Below, in pieces: positions 11,712 through 24,103 of a DNA stretch of 64,000 nt. The notes beneath the pieces were generated by a model. It did not search any database. It was not told the DNA's origin and saw nothing but the letters and a program-made list of their open reading frames with translations. The stretch spans positions 1,237,197 to 1,301,196 of the forward strand of contig BCHH01000006.1 in the NCBI GenBank assembly GCA_001599595.1, in the 5' to 3' direction. This DNA comes from Beverwykella pulmonaria. Lineage: Eukaryota > Ascomycota > Dothideomycetes > Pleosporales > Melanommataceae. Position 1 is the stretch's first letter; each line of letters starts with the position of its first letter. The position numbers were made by a program, and so were the translations under genes.

Positions 11712-14700
11712 ATGGACAAGAAGCACGAAGATGTTGGGGCGGTGGCGCAGATCGACAAGACATCTGTGTTCCAGGAAGGTAGGGTAGCATTTGTCCTCGG
11801 CTTGCCTGCACGCAGCATTGGGAACATTTGAATCGGGAGGTCGAAAGCTGACAGTATGGCCCAGCACGAGTCTTCAATCAGAGTCCTATCTCGCCCCGGA
11901 AATGCAGAGTGGTATGTGGTGCCATTGGAACCAGAAATTGGAGTGAGCTGACACGGCGGGTAGATTCTGACCAAATTGGCCCTGCTGCTGTTCACTGGAG
12001 AGAGCTGGGGCAGGCAAGAGGCTACGACACTCTTCTTTGGAAGTAGGCTTGCTGCATTCTATGCATGTTGAATCATACTAAATACCTCCAGTTTCGAAGC
12101 TTTTCCAGAACAAAGATGCCGCCCTCCGTCAAATGGTGTACCTGGTTATCAAGGAGCTCGCTGGCTCCGCAGACGATGTGATTATGGTCACCTCATCCAT
12201 AATGAAAGATACATCGATCAGCAGCGATGTCATATACCGACCTAATGCCATTCGCGCCCTCTGCCGCGTCATTGACGCTTCCACTGTGCAGGCAATCGAA
12301 CGTCTTGTCAAGACATGTATAGTTGACAAGAACCCTTCCGTTTCCTCCGCTGCTCTTGTGTCGGCATATCACCTCCTCCCGGTTGCAAAAGATGTTGTCA
12401 GGAGATGGCAGTCCGAAGCGACTGAGGCTGCATCTGGCGGCAAATCAGGAGGTGGATTCTTGGGTGGATTCAGCGGCAGCTCGCATAATACCCTTCAAGC
12501 GGGCTCCAACTATATGTCGCAGTACCATGCCATTGGACTACTGTACCAGATGCGATCAGGCGACAGGATGAGCTTGGTCAAGATGGTGCAACAGTACTCT
12601 GCGGCGGGTGCGGTTAAAAGTCCCGCTGCTACCATATTGCTAGTGAGACTAGCAGCGAAGCTTGCTGAAGAGGACCCGAATCTACGAAAAGTGAGTGAAT
12701 CTAGATAAAAGCTCGAGCGTATGCTAACAAGATGTGAAGCCTATGATGCAATTACTTGACGGCTGGTTACGCCATAAGTCGGAAATGGTCAACTTCGAAG
12801 CAGCAAAGGCAATTTGCGATATGCGTGATGTCACAGACGCCGAATTGGTCCAGGCAGTGCACGTTCTCCAGCTTTTCCTAACATCTCCTCGCGCAGTCAC
12901 GAAGTTCGCTGCCCTCAGAATCTTGTCGACCATGGCCTCTTTCAAACCTGACGCTGTCCGTTCCTGTAACCAGGACATCGAATCTCTCATCACGAACTCC
13001 AACCGGAGTATTGCAACCTTTGCCATCACCACCCTTCTGAAGACGGGGAATGAGTCGTCAGTCGACAGGCTAATGAAGCAGATTACTGGTTTCATGGCTG
13101 AGATTACGGACGAATTCAAGGTGACCATCGTTGAGGCAGTCCGCACCTTGGCGCTCAAATTCACGGCCAAGCAATCGGGATTCCTCGCTTTCCTCAGCGG
13201 TATTCTACGAGACGAGGGTGGCTATGATTTCAAGCGAGCTGTCGTTGAGGCCATTATGGATCTGATCCGATTTGTACCAGACGCAAAAGAAGATGCCCTC
13301 GCTACTCTTTGCGAGTTCATCGAGGATTGCGAATTCACGAAGCTCGCGGTCCGAATCCTGTTTGTGCTGGGAAGGGAAGGGCCATCAACACCGCATCCCA
13401 CCAAATACATCAGATACATCTATAACCGAGTCGTACTGGAGAATGCCATTGTCCGAGCCGCCGCCACTTCAGCTCTAGCCAAGTTTGGTGTCGGTCAAAA
13501 GGATCCCGAGATTAAGAAGTCTGTCCACGTTCTCCTTACACGGTGTCTGGATGATGTGGATGACGAGGTCCGAGATCGTGCAGCGTTGAATCTCAGCTTG
13601 ATGGACCAGGACGATGAGATGGCGGTCAACTTCATTCGCAATGATTCCATGTTCTCATTACCCGTGCTCGAGCACCAACTTGCCCTTTACGTTAGCTCAG
13701 ATTCGCGAGATACCTTCGCAACCGCATTCGACATCTCCAAGATCCCGACTGTATCAAGGGAACAAGCAGATGCGGCGGATCTCAACAAGAAAACCGCAAT
13801 CTCGACGCCCACCATCAAAGCACCAAGCGCCGGTCCCAAGGCGGCTCCCAAGTCCGGTGCCGATGCTGCGGCCGCCTCGAACGCGGCTGCACAGAAATAT
13901 GTCTCAGAACTTCAAAAGATTCCCGAGCTGGCAGCATATGGTGGTGTTCTGAAGTCCAGCTCTGTTGTCGAGCTTACGGAATCCGAAACCGAATACGTCG
14001 TCTCTGCTGTCAAACACATATTCAAGGACCATATCGTTCTCCAGTACGATATCAAGAACACCCTACCCGATACCGTTCTTCTTGACGTTCAGATGGTCGT
14101 CTCACCGGAAGAAGATGGTGATGTTCAGTTGGAAGAAGAGTTCATTATTCCTGCACCGAAGCTGGCCACAAACGAGCCCGGCACCGTTTACGTGTCGTTC
14201 AAGAGATTAGAAACCGAGTCGCAATTCATCGCTACTTCGTTCACCAACGTGCTCAAGTTCACCAGCAAGGAGATCGATCCGAGCACCGGCGAACCAGAAG
14301 ACGGTGATGGCTATGATGATGAGTACCAGGTTGAGGACTTGGATCTGAACGGCGCAGATTATGTGGTCCCAGCGTATGCGGGCAGCTTCGACAATGTGTG
14401 GGAACAAGCGAATGGAGATTCCGCGGTGGAGACTCTGCAGTTAAGTAACATCAAGAGCATAGCTGGTAAGTTTATATTTAGCGCCTCACCCTGAATTGAG
14501 ACTCACCTTCATCCAGATGCAACCGAACAACTCACCAAAACGCTGTCCCTCCAACCCCTCGAAGGCACTGATATCGCTCTCTCTACATCAACACATACAC
14601 TCAAACTCTACGGAAAGACGATCACGGGCGGTAAGGTCGCGGCTACTATCCGGATGGCATATAGCGCCAAGACGGGTGTGACGATGAAGATCGACGTAAG

Positions 14701-14749
14701 AAGCGAGGAGGAAGGTGTTGCAGCACTGGTCATTGGCAGCGTAGCATAA
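11712..14749 (+). CDS. SEC21: Coatomer subunit gamma (COPI)
   Basis: Gamma-COP, part of the F-subcomplex of the COPI coat that forms Golgi-to-ER vesicles. Six exons: 11712-11778, 11865-11911, 11964-12042, 12092-12690, 12740-14465 and 14517-14749, total 2751 nt, 916 aa. The N-terminal adaptin-like solenoid includes SPRKCR, the EATTLFFG/SKLFQNKD stretch, LRQMVYLVIKEL and IYRPNAIRALCRVID. A low-complexity Ala/Pro/Lys linker lies around 13800-13890. The C-terminal appendage begins at about YVSELQKIPELAAYG and continues to the last codon. The length matches fungal gamma-COP. The gene is complete and shows nothing unusual. Confidence 0.96.
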
Positions 14750-15090
14750 TTGTGCACTTTCGATTTCGCGCTTGGTGTTTCCCAAGAGCCATGAGAGATG
14801 GATGTGAAGACGCTAGCACCGCTATGCTAGCCTCTTCTTTAGCGAGATGGCGTTACAGCGCTATATAGTCTGTGTGCAAAAGACATGATACAATTATGAA
14901 CTTCAGATACATCCTCGTGTGTGACATAAATAGACGCTATTTCCTGTCGATGTCGGTGTCAGACAAGGTAGAGTAAAGGCACCCCCTAGAGGCATTTCCC
15001 TCTCCACTGCAAAGTACAAGAGTCCTTCCTGTACGGTTTTCCAGAGCCATCCCACCTAGATAGGTACCCGGCTGGTGCTCCACCCTCCAA
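14750..15090. other. Convergent spacer SEC21 / SelK-like gene
   Basis: 341 bp containing the 3' ends of two convergent genes. No coding or repeat signal was noticed. Confidence 0.4.
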
Positions 15091-15484
15091 TCATATCATA
15101 CAAGCACCACACCCTGCGGTGCCGCCCATCCTCATCGGCGGCCGTGAATCGACAGCGTTTGGAAGCCTTGCAGTGCGGCGGCCTCCTCCTCCACCGCCAC
15201 CCCTCGGTCCGAGACTTCGCATTGCACCTTGGTAGCTGTCGGGGGCAGGTGTAGGGTGAGCCGGTCTGAAGTAGGTGTTTGTACCTGGAGCACGGTACGG
15301 GGATCCACGGGCGGCATTCCACGTGTCCATGCTGAATAGAGTGGTGAGGTAGAGTGCCACGAAGGTGACGACCGTGTCGCCCGTGCGGGTGAGGAAGGAT
15401 TTGCTGTGAGGTTAGGTTAGTAGGGGTTTTTAAAAAGGGGAGAAGGAAAGGGAAGAGAATGCCGTACTCGTTCGCGGAGGTCAT
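15091..15484 (-). CDS. Small single-pass membrane protein, possibly SelK/SelG-like
   Basis: 109-aa protein from a 17-nt first exon (15484-15468) and a second exon 15403-15091, total 330 nt. After a short polar N-terminus (residues 1-14) comes one hydrophobic segment, TVVTFVALYLTTLFSM. Then follow WNAARGSPYRAPG, a proline-rich stretch, a run of eight glycines with arginines, and the tail RMGGTAGCGACMI. This layout (one membrane span, Gly/Pro/Arg-rich tail, Cys-containing GxC motif at the very end) is that of selenoprotein K, in which selenocysteine occupies a similar tail position in animals. Here both tail residues are ordinary Cys codons. The family link is an inference from layout; that this is a real spliced gene is better supported. 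Confidence 0.6.
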
Positions 15485-15809
15485 GGTGGGTGGATGGTGG
15501 TGAAGAGCTTGACTACTGGAGGTGAGCGGAGAGGAGAGGCGGCGTGGTGGTGTGGTGAGTCTGCTGTGCCGTGAGGTCTGCTCACCCACACCTTGGGCCC
15601 CCGAAGGATGCGGTAGCCTTGTGAGGAAGAGCCGCGGATTTTGACAGGGATCCACAGTTCGCGCTAATGCAGGGCCGACGCGACTGGGATGAAATATTCA
15701 CGCGGGGAAATTTCAACCCCATGTCTGCATCTCTCCATTACCAGCTCACGTTCGCTCAACTCACAACAGCAACGTTCTCCCACACCAGTCAATCCTTCAC
15801 ACAGACAAC
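15485..15809. promoter_or_regulatory. Divergent promoter region SelK-like / SPOUT1-like
   Basis: 325 bp between two divergent starts. The + side has a run reading ttcacgcggggaaatttcaacccc around 15708, then a C/A-rich leader directly before the ATG at 15810. No known factor site can be assigned with confidence. Confidence 0.4.
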
Positions 15810-17371
15810 ATGGCGTCCAAGGGCAAGAGGGGTGCAGTGAGTTTTTTCAGAAATGTTGTATGTATACTCACCAAGCTAACGAATGACAGAAGCGCAAGTC
15901 GGTCGCAGCACAAGAACAGGATTATGAGAGGTCGATGAGGGATACAGACAGTTTAAACAATCCCTTCAAGCGCCAACGCAATAGCGGGGTTATAAACAAT
16001 GGTGACGTTCCTCAAAACGAGCTGGACACATCCAAACCGTCCGCTTTGTTCGAGCCAAAGACGAGGCATTGGACGCTGAGCATGGCAGTTCCCGGGAGCG
16101 TTATTGGGAAGTAGGTCTACCTCTGCCATGTTTCCTGTTACTGGAGTCGACTCCTATATTCAAACTACATCTCCTGGTCATGGATCGGAAATTCGAGCGC
16201 TATCTTGCTGACCCGGCACAGCACCAAATCCATCGAACAAAAGACCCTCCTCGCCGCCTCCATCGCCCGCGCCGCCGCCGTATTCTGCGTCGACGAAATC
16301 ATCGTCTATGATGATGACCCCTCGTCTGTTCCTCCCTACCTTCTCCAATACGCACCCAAAAAATCCAACAAAACCAAAGCCGAGCTCCAAGCCCTTGTCA
16401 GCCCGCACGACGAAGCATATCAAAACCCAGACCAGTTTCTGTTCCACTTGTTGAGTTATATGGAATGTCCGCCGTTTCTGAGAGTCCCGCTGATACCGCA
16501 CCATCCAAACTTAAGCAAAGCGGGAATCCTGCCGAGCTTGGATATGCCGCATCATTTGAGAGCGCATGACTGGTGTCAGTATAGAGAGGGGATGGGGTCG
16601 GACAAGGAAGAGGTGGAAGCATTCTACAATGACAGCCCGAAAACAAAGCCCAAAAAGAACAAAAAGTCGTCCAAACAAGATGAAGAGGAGGAAGAAGCAT
16701 TTAGTTACGTGGAATGCGGCCTCCCCTACCCAGTCAAGGCCAGAACCCCCATGCCCGTCCCCCATAAAGCACGCGTCACAGTCCGCTTCGCCGACCCAAA
16801 TCCCCCGCCCTCTTGGCCCAATCTCTCCAAAGAAGAAGTGGAGAACCTAGAAGTAGATATCGTGGCCCCTGAAGCCCCGCGCGAAGAAGGCGGTTTCTAC
16901 TGGGGATACACGGTGCGCCGCGCCGCGTCCCTCTCCAGGATATTCACCGACTCCATGTTCGAAGGCGGCTACGATTGCAACGTTGGGACCAGCGAGCGTG
17001 GCGTACCGCTTTCCTCACTCCTACCTGCCACCGCGCCAACATCCTCGAATACGCAATCTTCATCTCGCACACAGGACGCCTCTCTGCCAACAACGCTCCC
17101 TACCACATTCAACCACATGCTTGTCGTTTTTGGCGGTAGAGAAGGCCTCGAGCCCGCCGTGGTCAGCGATCCAGAGCTCAGGGCCATTGGACTTACCAAG
17201 GAGACGACGCACCAGGTCTTTGATTTCTGGGTGAATCTTGTGCCGGGCCAGGGAAGCCGTACGATTAGGACTGAGGAGGCAGTTTGGGTGGGACTGATGG
17301 GGTTGAGACCATTCTTGGATTCTCTGGAGAGTGGGAGTAAGAAGCGTGATGCTGATTCTGTCCTTGGGTAG
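15810..17371 (+). CDS. SPOUT-domain RNA methyltransferase (C9orf114/SPOUT1 family)
   Basis: 465-aa member of the SPOUT1/CENP-32 family of trefoil-knot RNA methyltransferases. Three exons: 15810-15836, 15890-16110 and 16222-17371, total 1398 nt. The N-terminus is basic (KGKRGAKRKSVAA), likely nuclear/nucleolar. The family signature is SMAVPGSVIGN.. then AASIARAAAVFCVDEIIVYDD. A conserved middle part contains ECPPFLR and LPSLDMPHHLRAHDW. The methyltransferase C-terminal part has GYTVRRAASLSRIF, HMLVVFGG, and an end with GSRTIRTEEAVWVGLMGL, where the knot and SAM site are expected. A Lys/Glu-rich insert (about 16640-16700) interrupts the domain. The 111-bp second intron is longer than most in the window. 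Confidence 0.9.
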
Positions 17372-18435
17372 GGTGGGTGTGGCGGAGTGGTAGTGTGTAT
17401 ATGTGTCATCACTCGACAACGAGCGACTATGGGCTTACAGAACCTTTCATGGGAAAGAAATGATTCGTTTCGTCACAGGGCTACATTTTACAACTTGTGC
17501 GAAACCCAATGTTGGCAGACAACAGCATGAACCCGTCTCATCTCCGGGCCCTCCACTGGCCCTGTGTCTAGATCTGCAGGTCCTGAAGCATAGTTGTTGT
17601 ATAGAGATGATATAACGTCCCTCCCTGCGTGGCGAAAAACCCCCGTGCCGAAGAATATGAGGGGTACTTTGACTTTGAGCAACTTAAAATCTATGCGCAC
17701 GTCAATATTTACCATAACTCTCCAATTTTCGTGTGACATAGCTACTCCTTAACCTCTAGGGCCCCCTTCCTCCTAAAAATTACGTTTGCATCGTCGCCGT
17801 TACGCCTAGTTTGCAAAGGGCGTTCTTTCAGAGCATAACGGTGTCCCTTCCCCGCGGCACCACTGTTAGGCCCTTATCACTCCTGATACTCGTAAAAGGT
17901 TCCTTTCTAGTCCTCAGAATCTCAATACATTGCTAGGATGTCATTATTGGCCTTATGTCTACTGTGAAGCTCAAATTCATGCAAGGTCGCCACGCCGGTC
18001 GGTACCTCCAACCGAAGCGATTATCAGTGCAAAACAACCCCGCACATCCCATATAATCATCACAGAAGCACATAAAAGCAGGTCTCTTCACAACCTTCCT
18101 CAAAAAAAGAGAACCTACACACAACAATCAGAACTTATTTGCCTATTTCATTTTTTTTCCCACACACTTTCAACTTACACTACCAGTGAGACATCCTTGT
18201 GTCTAGCGGTTATCAGTTTCCCTGGCCGGAGTCAGATTTTCATACATTCCGAGCGTCCACAGGAAGGTTCCGCACAGCCACAGGTCTGGCGGCCACTGTA
18301 AATTACACTGGGTATTGGCCATGTGACCATGCGAATGCCCGACAAGCGAGCCATTGAGAATCCTCCAGGTTCACCGGCCACCTTGCCCTACGACAAAGGA
18401 CATCCGGCTTAGGATCACCCAACATATTGACCAAA
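17372..18435. other. Intergenic region before HET gene
   Basis: About 1.06 kb with no recognisable coding frame. It includes a T-rich tract (cattttttttcccac near 18150) and a pyrimidine-rich leader ahead of the HET gene. It marks the first break in the tightly packed housekeeping order. Confidence 0.4.
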
Positions 18436-20301
18436 ATGCGACTTTTACACACCCGAAATCAAGATTTTGAATCTTTTGAAGGCGAATTGGTGCCTCCATA
18501 CGCAATTCTTTCCCATACCTGGGGCTTAGAAGAAGTCACATACCAAGATATGGTTGCTTCGATTCAAAGAAGGAACGAGAATCGTAGTCCTCACCAAAAG
18601 AGAGGTTTCCTCAAAATTGATCGTGCCTGTAATCAGGCATATCATGACGGTTTGGAATGGGTGTGGATTGATACCTGCAACATCGACAAAACTTCCTCGT
18701 CAGAGCTATCTGAAGCCATTAATTCCATGTTCCAATGGTACAGAAATGCGGCCATCTGCTACGTGTATCTCGAAGACATTAGCTGCGAAGATCTGGAACC
18801 ATTAGAAGGCATTGCACGACATAAATTGGAAGTCCTACGGTCAGCAAGATGGTTTTCTCGCGGATGGACTCTCCAAGAATTACTTGCATCGGGAAAGATG
18901 AACTTTTTTTGTGCTGTTCCCGAGAACACTCAATGGTGGTTCATAGGGTCCAAGGAATCAGAGTCCGAGTACTTGGCAGCCATTACTGGCATTGATAGGG
19001 CTGTACTGGACGATCCGGATCTTCTGTCAACAGTGAGCGTGGCCCGTCGCATGTCATGGGCAGCATGCCGACAAACCACTCGACCTGAAGACATTGCTTA
19101 TTGTTTGCTTGGGGTATTCCAAGTGAACATGCCCCTTTTATATGGAGAAGGAGTGAATGCCTTCATCAGACTACAAGAGGAAATTCTCAAGAATTCTGAA
19201 GATGAGTCTTTGTTCGCCTGGATAGAACCAGAAGTACCTACAAATTGTCAACAGAACGACGGTATTTTGGCTACGCATCCGAGAGCGTTCAGTGAGTCTT
19301 CTGAAATTGTCCCGTACGCTTCAAAGCTAGAGCCGTACGTTATGACAAATCGCGGTTTACGCATCGAATCACGGTTTATTCCGTTTATCGGCTCAAATTC
19401 ATCCTACCGTCAATCAATTTCCTGTATTCTTCATTGCCGCTATGAAAGCACTTTTGAAAGTTCTATTTCCATTGCAGTTGAAATGGATGCTTCCACAGGA
19501 AGATACCGAAGATCAAAAGACAAAAGTTTGCGAACTATTAGCTACGACATGGCAAAGAGTGCACCTACGAAAACAATCTACATTCATAAATGTGGGCCCT
19601 TCCAGACGCGAGCAATCCGTCACTGTCACCTCCGCAATTGCCCAGAGTCGGACGGATTTAATTTAGAAGCAGCTATTGCATTAAATATTGAGTACGAATC
19701 TTTTTCCAGTGGCTTGGTACTCAATGGATCCCCGAAATACGTTCCAGGCAAAGCAAAAATCCCCTGGAATGTGAAGCATCGAGCCTTAATCGCTCCAACA
19801 ACTGAACACGGATACTTCAGCGCTCTTTGGTTCTCTCGGGCATATTCTGGTGATCGGCGTAGCAGCAACTACGGCTTCATCGCACTTCTGATCCTGCCCA
19901 ACAAAGTTGAGCATTTCGAAGTTGAACCTCTCTCAGGGGTATTTTTGACGCCTTTGATGAAAACCCCTAATCGAGCGGAGCTTCACCTCCCGCTAGAAAC
20001 TGGTTTCAAGATGATCAAATCCTGCGAATCCACGTTAGATCTTGGAAATGGCATTATTACCGCTAATTTGACAAAGGAAAATCAATTTGGCGACGATACA
20101 TTTGCCCTTGACATCGTCTTCAAGCATTCAGTGAATCAAAACACTCCTGGACCGCAAGGCCTAGCTCAAGCACCACCGGAAATAAGAATTTTTGATCCTC
20201 AAAATGGCGATATCACTGCACTTGGGCATGAAAATCTCGCTGTTTCCGGTTCCAACCAAACAATCCAAAGCCGCGGTCTATTGCGACTTCCTAGTGATTG
20301 A
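18436..20301 (+). CDS. HET-domain protein (heterokaryon-incompatibility type), intact
   Basis: Intronless 621-aa protein with an N-terminal HET domain, a TIR-like fold that triggers cell death when activated in fungal non-self recognition. The three HET blocks are present: PPYAILSHTWG (about residues 20-30), WVWIDTCNIDKTSSSELSEA (about 76-95), and RWFSRGWTLQELLA (about 137-150). The typical extension follows: RRMSWAACRQTTRPEDIAYC, LLGVFQVNMPLLYGEG, and AFIRLQEEIL. The C-terminal 350 residues show no recognised domain. The start is the ATG at 18436; the codon nine bases upstream in frame is TTG. It sits alone between housekeeping genes and shows no premature stop, unlike the HET relics further right. 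Confidence 0.93.
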   Translation: MRLLHTRNQDFESFEGELVPPYAILSHTWGLEEVTYQDMVASIQRRNENRSPHQKRGFLKIDRACNQAYHDGLEWVWIDTCNIDKTSSSELSEAINSMFQWYRNAAICYVYLEDISCEDLEPLEGIARHKLEVLRSARWFSRGWTLQELLASGKMNFFCAVPENTQWWFIGSKESESEYLAAITGIDRAVLDDPDLLSTVSVARRMSWAACRQTTRPEDIAYCLLGVFQVNMPLLYGEGVNAFIRLQEEILKNSEDESLFAWIEPEVPTNCQQNDGILATHPRAFSESSEIVPYASKLEPYVMTNRGLRIESRFIPFIGSNSSYRQSISCILHCRYESTFESSISIAVEMDASTGRYRRSKDKSLRTISYDMAKSAPTKTIYIHKCGPFQTRAIRHCHLRNCPESDGFNLEAAIALNIEYESFSSGLVLNGSPKYVPGKAKIPWNVKHRALIAPTTEHGYFSALWFSRAYSGDRRSSNYGFIALLILPNKVEHFEVEPLSGVFLTPLMKTPNRAELHLPLETGFKMIKSCESTLDLGNGIITANLTKENQFGDDTFALDIVFKHSVNQNTPGPQGLAQAPPEIRIFDPQNGDITALGHENLAVSGSNQTIQSRGLLRLPSD

Positions 20302-21292
20302 GGAGACAATGGATGGAAAGGGGCCGAGCATTCTCGAGTTATAATATGTAACTTACTCGACTATATATCCGCTCATTTCCACACCATTCTGTGAAATAGA
20401 GATGATAATAAAACACTATACGCGTGCAGCTCGCTCGCGCTTCCAGCTCGGGGATATCGGACTGGGCTGCTTGGAAGCAAGGGTTGGAAGTAAAGGACGA
20501 GTGGCTCGGTCCATGCTAACGATTGTGGTGATGGGGAGGCACGAGAGGCATGAGGCAACAACGAAACGCGCATGCTCGGCTGCCAAAAATATCCAGTACG
20601 TGACTGCCTATGGATGTATCTGGAAGAGCGCCACACCTTGTGGAATACTTTACAATACCACTAGCGAAATATCCGATACTGCGCCACGTAAGCGAGAGAC
20701 GTTAAGTCAAAACCGTTTTCAGGGACAAAGACGGAATGCATATAAGACGAGGGTTGAGGAAGTAGTACAGAAGGAGAGGGTATTAATAAGGAGAGTGGGA
20801 ACAAACCAAGCAGATGAAAGAGGAGGGAAGTTTACCATTGAAGGTGAAAGCTAATGCCTCCTCTTATGCCTCTAGTGAATATAAAAGCTCATGTTCCTCC
20901 CAGTCCATCGGAACCAATATCAACTCCCACATCACACATCAAACAAACCCCACATCGCACAGCACACTCCAGAATTAACACACGATCCATTCCATTCCAC
21001 CCTACCAACTAAATACTTACTACACGCCTCACTCTTACTAGCCCTAAACTCCCTCCATCCTACAGGCCGAAGGAATAGTCAAAACGCCGCTATGCTCCGT
21101 GCAAGAAAATGAATGCGAACCATGCATTGCCCATTATAACACGCCAGACCCATGTGTTGAAAACAGCCCTGTGTGCAATAGTGAAGAAGATGGAAAATAA
21201 AGAAAAGGGTAGATGAAGAAAACACTCGTCGAATCCCCCCTTGTTTGCCTGCTGTCTTCTTCCATACACTCTTGTCCTCATAAATCCAGTCT
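20302..21292. other. Convergent spacer HET gene / ASH1
   Basis: About 990 bp. Most is featureless. A TATA-like tataaaag at 20880 is followed by a long C/A-rich stretch to about 21060, which resembles a fungal promoter plus leader on the + strand, but no convincing coding frame follows before the ASH1 3' end. Confidence 0.4.
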
Positions 21293-24103
21293 TCAGTTCG
21301 ACACTTTACCAAAGCGGCCCCTGACAACGCGCTTCGCGCTCTTCTTGACACCGGCGCCCGTTTTGTGCATAGCTTTCCTAGTAGAAGCCGTGTCTCGGCT
21401 CTTCTTCGTATATGCACGCCTCACAACCGCAAACGCCCTGGCAAGACTCTCATCACTCTCATCACCGCTATCATCATTGTCACCATCGAAATCCTCCTCC
21501 TCGTCTTCTTCTTCCGAATCATCCGTATCTGCAATAGCCAGAACCGCCGAAGTGCGCGAAGAAGACCGGCCATTCAGATTGAGCGGCTTGAATGGTAGCT
21601 TAGTCTGTGTCAATTGCTTTTTAGCAGCACTGCGCAGGGAAGCGGGTGTGATGTTGGGGGACTCGTCCTCCCCCTCTTCTGAAACGGTTGGAGAGGGACT
21701 CCGTACGACGGATTTGCGTGTCTTGGATGAGACGGTAGGGAGCGGCTTCTTGAGTTTGGGGGTTCGAGTACTGCGCTTGACCGTGGAAGCGAGGCGCAAG
21801 GCTTTGGACATGGGTTTCTGAACACTTGGTGCAGGCATGGATTTGCGCTTCATACTGATAGTGGTGTGTCTTGTCGATTTGAGATTGGGCATGGAAGCAC
21901 GGCTGCCCCTCCGAAGAACTTTAGAACGTCGAGAACTTAATTGCATGGAAGTAGAGCGCATCATTGCACGGTTCTCGCGGGAGGCTCGTTGAGCATAGAG
22001 CTCGGCTGCGGTCTTTTCGGCTTTTTCGAGGGCAGCTTTGCTTTCTGCCTGGGCATTCTGTGCTTTCGTCCACGCTGCGTTTGCCATGCCAGAGAGCTTG
22101 CGTTTCTTCGGGGAGTTTGAATCGTTGTTTCTGCCCCTAGCACCAAAAACTTCTGAAATCTTGCGCTTGGTTCCTGCAAGCAAGGCAGATGCCAGAGACC
22201 TCTCTTCCGGGACGGGCTTCTTAGGTTTGGGGCCAAGCACGCCTCTGCAAGATGCTGTACCGCATCGACATTCTTGAATATTTTTCGATGAAAAGGGGCT
22301 ACACCATGTTAGTATTCAATTCATAACATAGTCGGTTAGAGCGTCTTACTCAAAGTTGTAGTCGTATGTTAGCTCCTCACCGGTCATGATTCCTCGAGAA
22401 CCGGCGAACAGAGCCATCCGGGGCTCCCCACTAACTGTCCACTTAATCATCTCGCAATTTGGCTCACACGAATGATTGACAAAACGCGCGATAGTGCCGC
22501 GAGTTGCATCGATGATCATCTTGTTGTCGAAGCTCATGAGATAATAACACTGTTGATGAATTAGTCGTGTGTCATCAATCTCAATCATGGTTAGTGGGAA
22601 CCAACCTTGTCCTTCTTGTAGACTTGCTTCATCCGTCGTTCGCATTCAGCTTGAGTAATGATCTCGCCTGCATACTCAACGATGATCTGGTGGGGCTCAA
22701 AGGTTCTCATAGCTCGCACACCATACCCACGATCTTCAGTATGTAGGACCTCAACACCATAATCGTACCCATTGCCCTTCGCACGTCGCTTGAGTTGCGA
22801 AAATGGACGGTTGCCGCATTGTTCCGGGGTTAGTTTGCAGTTTGTGCTGTCGCACTCATAAGCCATAATGCGATTGTGGCAGTCCTCCCCGCAGCCGTCC
22901 TCAGGCGAACAGTAGCAGGAAGACGAGTCTTGTTTGTCCTTCTTCCACAGCGCAGAAGCATCGCCAATAAATCGATCTGTGAATTATTTAGCATGCTGAG
23001 GCTCTGTAATTATAAATAGCGAGCATCTCACTTTTGTGGAGTTTGACCCATCCATCCACCTTAACTTTTCGAGGTAGCGGGTGGTACGTGTCAAATGGGA
23101 GCTTGAAGTTTCGATATTCACGTAATGGGTCGCTGTTGAGCAGGCGCTCCCCGGCGAACAAAGGCAGAGGGATGACCCTATTCTCCTTGACCTTGGTCGA
23201 CTTCCTCTTTACGCGATTTTGGGCTTCTGAGAGGCGAGGGTCAAAATCCCGGTGTTGGCCTACATACAGCCCTGCTTTCAGCCATTCCTTGGTCTTCGGC
23301 TTAACGAAGACCTTCTCCTCTTCACGCTCTTGAGAGTCTTGAGTATCGCTTTCGGCCACGGCACCTCGAGCTGTACGCGGGCGCTTTGGTGACGGTGGCG
23401 CCGTAGAACGGGCTGAACGAATCAGACGAGAATCCGATGCGCTCCTTCTGAGCGCGTTTTGCACAATATCTTTCCCGTTTGTGAATTTCTGAGCCATAAC
23501 ATCGCCAGCCGCGGTCAAGTTCTTGAAAGCCTCCCTGCGTAGATCTACCACTCGCGACGACGTTCGCCGCTGCGCAGCCTGGGCAGTTTCCGTGGCGAGT
23601 TGCTCCTCTGCAGGGTCGTGTGCATCCTCGGGCGGGGGCTGGGCCTTGTGAGCCCTCTTCTTCGGTGATGCGACAATGTTTGTCTTGGTGACCTTCTCGA
23701 GTGGGCCATGTAATACATTCTTATGATGCTTTTCCAAATACTTTGAAGGCGTGTGAATCGCAGTTCCGGCGAGGATCTGAACGTTGTAGGTTACGACGGA
23801 TTTGCGCGTGCTCCGTGCGGACCGCCTGCCCTCACTGTTCGGGGCGACCGGGGCTGGCTGCGGCGTCGTATGCGCGTCAGCAGGCGTTTGCGGTCTCGCG
23901 GTTTCCTCGTGGTGTTCTATGAGGTGGTCCATCTTGACCACATCGGAGAGAACACTGGCTTCATCGCCGTGGCTGGTGGGAGGAGTCGAGGTGGGAGGCG
24001 ACGCGCTCATGGAGCTGCGGGAGACGGACTGCTTCTCCGTGTGGACAGTGACGGAGGAGCGGGCCGAAGACGTCGAGGTGGGCGATGTTTCCCGTCCGGC
24101 CAT
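21293..24103 (-). CDS. ASH1: Histone H3K36 methyltransferase, ASH1 type (AWS-SET-postSET)
   Basis: 882-aa nuclear histone methyltransferase. Four exons: 24103-23032, 22976-22606, 22549-22350 and 22298-21293, total 2649 nt. Residues 1-350 are Ser/Thr/Arg-rich and disordered. The AWS cysteine cluster is at CYCSPEDGCGEDCHNR and CGNRPF. The SET domain runs from GYGVRAMRTFEPHQIIVEYA through SFDNKMIIDATRG, the catalytic pseudoknot RFVNHSCEPNC, and LTYDYNF. Post-SET cysteines are in CRCGTASCRG. The long basic/acidic C-tail contains a repetitive Asp/Glu block (about 21480-21540). No SRI domain is seen, which favours Ash1 over Set2. Fungal ASH-1 deposits H3K36me2 in poorly transcribed, often RIP-mutated chromatin, an interesting neighbour here. 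Confidence 0.92.

Noticed and set aside
17930..18301. Frame of 123 codons before the HET gene
   Set aside because: No ATG context, domain or splice partner; composition like intergenic DNA.
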